Origin: Bacteroidales bacterium
GTDB taxonomy: Bacteria; Bacteroidota; Bacteroidia; Bacteroidales; Tenuifilaceae
Length of the DNA: 64,000 nucleotides
Assembly (NCBI GenBank): GCA_020636835.1
Contig: JACJXC010000004.1
Coordinates: 434,001-498,000, forward strand
Direction of reading: 5' to 3'
Part shown: positions 60,284-64,000 of the stretch, in pieces
Numbering within the stretch: position 1 is the first letter of the stretch
Layout of the letters: each line of letters opens with the position of its first letter
Translations under genes and position numbers: made by a program
Notes under the pieces: generated by a model
What the model was told of the DNA's origin: nothing
What the model saw: the letters and a program-made list of their open reading frames with translations, nothing else
Database searches by the model: none

Positions 60284-60676
60284 TCATTCTATTACCAATT
60301 CAACATAAGTTTCAGCATCTTTAGTAATCTCTTTGTTATAAACGTGTTTATCAGTAATTTTTATTAGTTCTTCCATACTATCCAACCAACCTTGTGTACA
60401 TAATTCCAATATCATAACAGGATTATCCTTTTCATCCTGAATAAATTCTGAAACATGTGCCAAGAATCTATCCAATATGTCTTCGAGGGGATATTGTCTG
60501 TCTTCAATTTCATTTAAATCTTCTTCCAACATAAATGAAAAAGCAGTTACATATTGACCTTTCTCAACAATATTATCTTCATAATCGTAAAGAGCTTTAT
60601 AAATTCCCTCTGCAATTTTTTCATATTTTGTTGAATCGTTGTATTTTTCAAGTTTAATTAATTGAATATTTTTCAT
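60284..60676 (-). CDS. Small acidic hypothetical protein in the insert
   Basis: 130 residues, strongly acidic and helical (MKNIQLIKLEKYNDSTKYEK, then EDLNEIEDRQYPLEDILDRF and MILELCTQGWLDSMEELIKI). No signal peptide or membrane segment, and no family recognised. It is very AT-rich compared with its neighbours and sits between two copies of a DUF2135 gene end, so it was probably acquired. Orphan immunity or antitoxin-type proteins often look like this, but nothing here proves that role. Confidence 0.65.
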   Translation of the reverse strand: MKNIQLIKLEKYNDSTKYEKIAEGIYKALYDYEDNIVEKGQYVTAFSFMLEEDLNEIEDRQYPLEDILDRFLAHVSEFIQDEKDNPVMILELCTQGWLDSMEELIKITDKHVYNKEITKDAETYVELVIE

Positions 60677-60839
60677 GCGTAATAATTTTATTTTTTAAAA
60701 AAACTTATTAATCAACTATTGGCATCCTTGTCGCGCTAATGCACAACAATCTGACAACAGCACTATCAACTAAAATACGTACAAACCTACCAAACATCCA
60801 TTCAAGTCAGTAAGCATAAGAGCAATAAATCATTCCGGC

Positions 60840-61598
60840 CTACTCAACCTGCCCATTAACCACCTTAAAAACATTCCAAATTTTTTCTGTAAAATTCGCG
60901 GGGATCTGATAAGTTTTCAGCAAACGGTTTCCGCTATAAACCCTAACGGTAGCCTTTGATACCGAAAGATTTGGCGATGCAGGCTTCTCGTGCGCCGAGT
61001 AGTTGTGTACAAAAAAATCGTAGGTTCCATTGGCATCAATAGTTTCAACGGTTATGGTCTCCGGGCCAAAGCCATCCATATCGTCAAGGTCGAGCATCCC
61101 GGTTCCATCGGCCAAAACTCGGGTATTGCGGTAACTTATATGATAGGTATTCGATTTCACAAAGTGGGCATCTAGATCCAGGGGCTGTTGATCCCAATCG
61201 AGCACCACCCGGAACTGACGGATATCCATCACTGGCGAAACCGCAAAGCGGTTCTTAAAAATGGTTTCAGCTACCACATCCACATTGTAAACCGCGGTGA
61301 TATAACCACTTTTCTTGAAAATCGTTTTATACAAACCATCGGGCTGCTTGGGAAAAACTGCCCTACCGGCAGAGTCGGTTTTAAAGGTGCCCACATTGGC
61401 AACCATCACATCCGCTCCCTCTACAGGTTTTCCGGTTACGGCATCAAGGAAACGGAGCGTGTAAACATCCTGCTCCTGTTCGGCAATAACATCCTCGAGG
61501 GTTTGCCGCCCCTTATCAATTTGGGCAACAGATTCTAGGTTGATTCCAACGAGCATTACAACCATTAATGCAGATATTACTGTAATTGGCTTTTTCAT
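60840..61598 (-). CDS. Secreted DUF2135 (YfaP-like) protein with carboxypeptidase-regulatory-like domain
   Basis: 252 residues with a signal peptide (ITVISALMVVMLVGINLESV, ending VAQ). Residues 45-120 form a transthyretin-like/CarboxypepD_reg domain (YTLRFLDAVTGKPVEGADVM, TDSAGRAVFPKQPDGLYKT). Residues 130-250 match DUF2135/YfaP: RVVLDWDQQPLDLDAHFV, DLDDMDGFGPETITVE and TYDFFVHNYSAHEK. YfaP-like domains occur in secreted surface proteins; function unknown. A truncated paralog end lies at 59853-59963, showing a former tandem pair. Confidence 0.8.
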   Translation of the reverse strand: MKKPITVISALMVVMLVGINLESVAQIDKGRQTLEDVIAEQEQDVYTLRFLDAVTGKPVEGADVMVANVGTFKTDSAGRAVFPKQPDGLYKTIFKKSGYITAVYNVDVVAETIFKNRFAVSPVMDIRQFRVVLDWDQQPLDLDAHFVKSNTYHISYRNTRVLADGTGMLDLDDMDGFGPETITVETIDANGTYDFFVHNYSAHEKPASPNLSVSKATVRVYSGNRLLKTYQIPANFTEKIWNVFKVVNGQVE

Positions 61599-61619
61599 AG
61601 TTTATAATGATTAATGTTC

Positions 61620-61690
61620 CTAATTATCATCCTGAGCGAAACGATGGATCTATACTATACTAGATGCTTCGAAAAGTTCGCATGACAAGA
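61620..61690. repeat. Degenerate intergenic repeat
   Basis: CATCCTGAGCGAAACGATGGATC followed by a diverged mirror (TAGATGCTTCGAAAAGTTCGCATGACA) resembles the palindromic intergenic repeats of Bacteroidota. No coding potential. Confidence 0.4.
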
Positions 61691-61748
61691 TATTTTGCCA
61701 AACTAGATTTCTAACTATCAAACATCCTACCAAAGTTAATAAAAAAAG

Positions 61749-61788
61749 AATAACCCCGTCAGGGTTTTAAACCCTGACAGGGTTATTT
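61749..61788. terminator. Long palindrome, terminator or repeat
   Basis: AATAACCCCGTCAGGGTTTT and its near-perfect complement (about 20-bp arms). It lies just past the methylmalonyl-CoA mutase stop and can end transcription of that gene; the sequence type also recurs as an intergenic repeat in this phylum. Confidence 0.7.
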
Positions 61789-61841
61789 ATAAAAAATGCC
61801 CACCCCAACAGAGGTAGGCATTTCCGTAATTATAAACTTTA

Positions 61842-63977
61842 CTACTCTGAGAATTTCTCCAGTAAAATCTCAAGAATCTTGATAGCGGCAGTCGAAACAG
61901 AGGTTCCAGGGCCAAAGATTCCCACCACGCCATGATCGTAAAGGTATTGATAATCCTGTGCAGGAATAACCCCACCAACAATTACCATAATATCCTCGCG
62001 ACCCAACTTCTTAAGCTCTTCCATTACCTGAGGAACTAAAGTTTTATGACCAGCAGCAAGACTCGACACCCCAAGAACGTGAACATCGTTCTCAACCGCT
62101 TGTTTAGCAGCCTCGGCTGGGGTTTGGAACAGTGGGCCCATATCAACATCGAATCCGATATCGGCATAACCTGTTGCAACCACCTTAGCGCCACGGTCGT
62201 GACCATCCTGACCCATTTTGGCAATCATAATACGGGGTTGACGACCTTCTTGCTTCGCAAACTTATCGCAAAGTTCTTTTGCTGCCTTATAATTAGAGTC
62301 TTCCATAGATTCAGACGAATAAACACCGGAAATTGAGCGGATAATAGCCTTATAGCGGCCAACCACTTTCTCGCAAGCGTATGAAATTTCACCTAGAGTT
62401 GCGCGTTTCATTGCGGCATCAACCGATAGTTCAAGCAGATTACCCTGCTTGGTTTCAACACAACGGGTAATTGCCTCAAGAGCTGCTTTAACGTCCGCCT
62501 CGTTCCGTTCAGCCTTAATCGTTTTCAACCTGCGGATTTGAGCCTCGCGTACAGCGGTATTATCAACATCAAGAATTTCGATGGGGTCTTCCTTCTCCAA
62601 ACGGTACTTGTTAATCCCCACAATGGTATCCTTGCGCGAGTCGATACGAGCCTGCTTACGGGCAGCAGCTTCCTCGATGCGCATCTTTGGTACACCGGTC
62701 TCAATTGCTTTCGACATACCACCCAACTCCTCAACCTCCTGAATAAGTTTCCAAGCCTTATGGGCAATTTCGTGGGTTAGATGCTCCACGTAGTATGAAC
62801 CAGCCCAAGGATCAACCGACTTGCACACATTGGTTTCCTCCTGAATGTAAAGCTGCGTGTTACGGGCAATACGGGCCGAGAAATCGGTTGGAAGCGCTAT
62901 AGCCTCATCCAACGCATTGGTGTGCAAACTTTGTGTATGACCAAGCGCAGCGGCCATGGCCTCAATGCAGGTACGCGCTACGTTATTAAACGGATCCTGC
63001 TCAGTTAAGCTCCATCCCGATGTTTGGCTATGTGTTCTTAGCGCTAACGATTTTGAATTCTTTGGATTGAATTGTTTTACAATCTTAGCCCAAAGTAAAC
63101 GGGCTGCGCGCATTTTGGCAATCTCCATAAAGTGGTTCATACCAACTGCCCAGAAGAACGATAAGCGAGGCGCAAAAGCATCGATATCAATACCAGCCTG
63201 AGTTCCAGTACGTAAGTACTCCAACCCATCGGCTAGAGTGTATGCCAACTCAATATCAGCAGTTGCCCCGGCTTCCTGCATGTGGTAACCGGAGATCGAT
63301 ATGCTGTTGAACTTAGGCATTTTCTGGGATGTGTACTCAAAAATATCGGCAATAATTTTCATGGAGAATTCCGGTGGGTAGATGTATGTATTACGCACCA
63401 TAAACTCCTTCAAAATGTCGTTCTGAATTGTACCGCTCAGCTGATCAAGAGTAGCCCCCTGTTCCAACGCAGCAACAATGTAGAATGCCAATACGGGCAA
63501 CACAGCTCCGTTCATTGTCATAGATACGGACATCTTGTTCAATGGAATACCATCGAACAGGATTTTCATGTCCTCAACCGAATCGATAGCCACACCGGCT
63601 TTACCCACATCGCCCACAACACGCTCGTGATCCGAGTCGTACCCGCGGTGGGTTGCCAGGTCGAATGCAACCGAAAGCCCCTTCTGCCCAGCGGCAAGGT
63701 TACGACGGTAGAACGCATTGGACTCCTCGGCTGTAGAGAAACCTGCATACTGACGGACAGTCCAGGGTTTCATTACATACATTGTGCTATACGGACCGCG
63801 AAGGAATGGTGGTACACCGGCAGCATAGTTTAGATGCTCCATGTTCTCCAAATCGTTGGCTGTATAAGCAGGCTTAACTGGAATACGCTCGGGCGTTAAC
63901 CAGTCGGCTTCAAGATTTGAACCGCTCTTATCGGCTTTAATCTCCTTTATATTGATTTTTTTGTAATCTGGTTTCAT
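61842..63977 (-). CDS. mutB: Methylmalonyl-CoA mutase, large (catalytic) subunit
   Basis: 711 residues, full length. The N-terminal TIM barrel has GPYSTMYVMKPWTVRQYAGF and FDLATHRGYDSDHERVVGDV (active-site Tyr and substrate loop), AVLPVLAFYIVAALEQG, and RTHSQTSGWSLTEQDPFNN. The C-terminal cobalamin domain has MIAKMGQDGHDRGAKVVATG with the DxHxxG His that ligates cobalt, and VIVGGVIPAQDYQYLYDHG. It interconverts succinyl-CoA and methylmalonyl-CoA with adenosylcobalamin, serving propionate formation or use. The small subunit (mutA) would be expected just upstream, beyond base 64000. Confidence 0.97.
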   Translation of the reverse strand: MKPDYKKINIKEIKADKSGSNLEADWLTPERIPVKPAYTANDLENMEHLNYAAGVPPFLRGPYSTMYVMKPWTVRQYAGFSTAEESNAFYRRNLAAGQKGLSVAFDLATHRGYDSDHERVVGDVGKAGVAIDSVEDMKILFDGIPLNKMSVSMTMNGAVLPVLAFYIVAALEQGATLDQLSGTIQNDILKEFMVRNTYIYPPEFSMKIIADIFEYTSQKMPKFNSISISGYHMQEAGATADIELAYTLADGLEYLRTGTQAGIDIDAFAPRLSFFWAVGMNHFMEIAKMRAARLLWAKIVKQFNPKNSKSLALRTHSQTSGWSLTEQDPFNNVARTCIEAMAAALGHTQSLHTNALDEAIALPTDFSARIARNTQLYIQEETNVCKSVDPWAGSYYVEHLTHEIAHKAWKLIQEVEELGGMSKAIETGVPKMRIEEAAARKQARIDSRKDTIVGINKYRLEKEDPIEILDVDNTAVREAQIRRLKTIKAERNEADVKAALEAITRCVETKQGNLLELSVDAAMKRATLGEISYACEKVVGRYKAIIRSISGVYSSESMEDSNYKAAKELCDKFAKQEGRQPRIMIAKMGQDGHDRGAKVVATGYADIGFDVDMGPLFQTPAEAAKQAVENDVHVLGVSSLAAGHKTLVPQVMEELKKLGREDIMVIVGGVIPAQDYQYLYDHGVVGIFGPGTSVSTAAIKILEILLEKFSE

Positions 63978-64000
63978 AATTTCTTTTGTTTAAACGCTAT

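Noticed and set aside
59985..60367. Overlapping plus-strand ORFs (107 and 99 codons) in the insert
   Set aside because: They read through the short repeats and inverted repeats and are rich in Ser/Thr/Tyr/Leu from CT-rich DNA; no conserved features.

Overview
The window is chromosomal DNA of a member of the Bacteroidota, probably an environmental or anaerobic Bacteroidales-like organism. Several features support this. Promoters match the phylum's TTTG / TAnnTTTG pattern, for example before tRNA-Glu-rpsT, dxs and a histidine kinase. Two secreted proteins carry type IX secretion (T9SS)-type C-terminal domains. There is a FecI/FecR/STN-domain regulatory set, a DUF5020 outer-membrane protein, short TonB proteins, and a three-gene sdhCAB (b558-type) complex. 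Shine-Dalgarno sequences are mostly weak. Genus is not assignable by eye.

Layout. 1-5.6 kb: the 3' end of a histidine/aromatic ammonia-lyase and a SiaC-like protein, then a minus-strand run of split transketolase (N and C halves) with a methylglyoxal-synthase-like gene between them, followed directly by an ECF sigma factor, its probable anti-sigma factor and a Spy/CpxP-like periplasmic protein. 6-12.4 kb: ychF, a carboxypeptidase-regulatory-domain surface protein, and an ECF sigma / FecR / STN module whose 'receptor' has no beta-barrel. 12.4-13.8 kb: IS4-family element copy 1. 14-26 kb: mostly housekeeping and envelope genes (mpl, tRNA-Glu, rpsT, radC, GH25 lysozyme, a bile-acid/sodium-symporter fusion, an acyltransferase, a cyclic-2,3-diphosphoglycerate-synthetase-like GTPase). 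27-28 kb: an AT-rich island carrying a secreted ubiquitin-domain protein. 28-41.7 kb: OmpA lipoprotein, dxs, tRNA-Leu, PAS histidine kinase, dCMP deaminase, S41 protease, sdhCAB, universal stress protein, tRNA-Gly. 41.8-45 kb: a chemoreceptor gene split by IS copy 2, with a 9-bp target duplication. 45-52 kb: DUF5020 protein, SatP acetate permease, a damaged divergent gene pair, tRNA-Ala, two TonB paralogs, hflX and asd. 52-64 kb: a giant T9SS-type lamin-tail protein, a CcrA-like class B1 metallo-beta-lactamase with an MFS transporter, a small accessory insertion in a truncated paralog, a DUF2135 protein and the methylmalonyl-CoA mutase large subunit.

Physiology inferred from the set: sdhCAB, methylmalonyl-CoA mutase and acetate permease fit succinate/propionate/acetate metabolism; the ammonia-lyase fits amino-acid use. 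TonB proteins, OmpA, T9SS-type cargo and ECF/FecR signalling describe a heavily managed outer membrane.

The most striking item is the gene at 27134-27940. After a signal peptide it encodes a domain that, by hand alignment, matches human ubiquitin at 46 of the first 70 positions. It lacks the diglycine tail and continues into an Ig/cadherin-like segment and a T9SS-type sorting domain.
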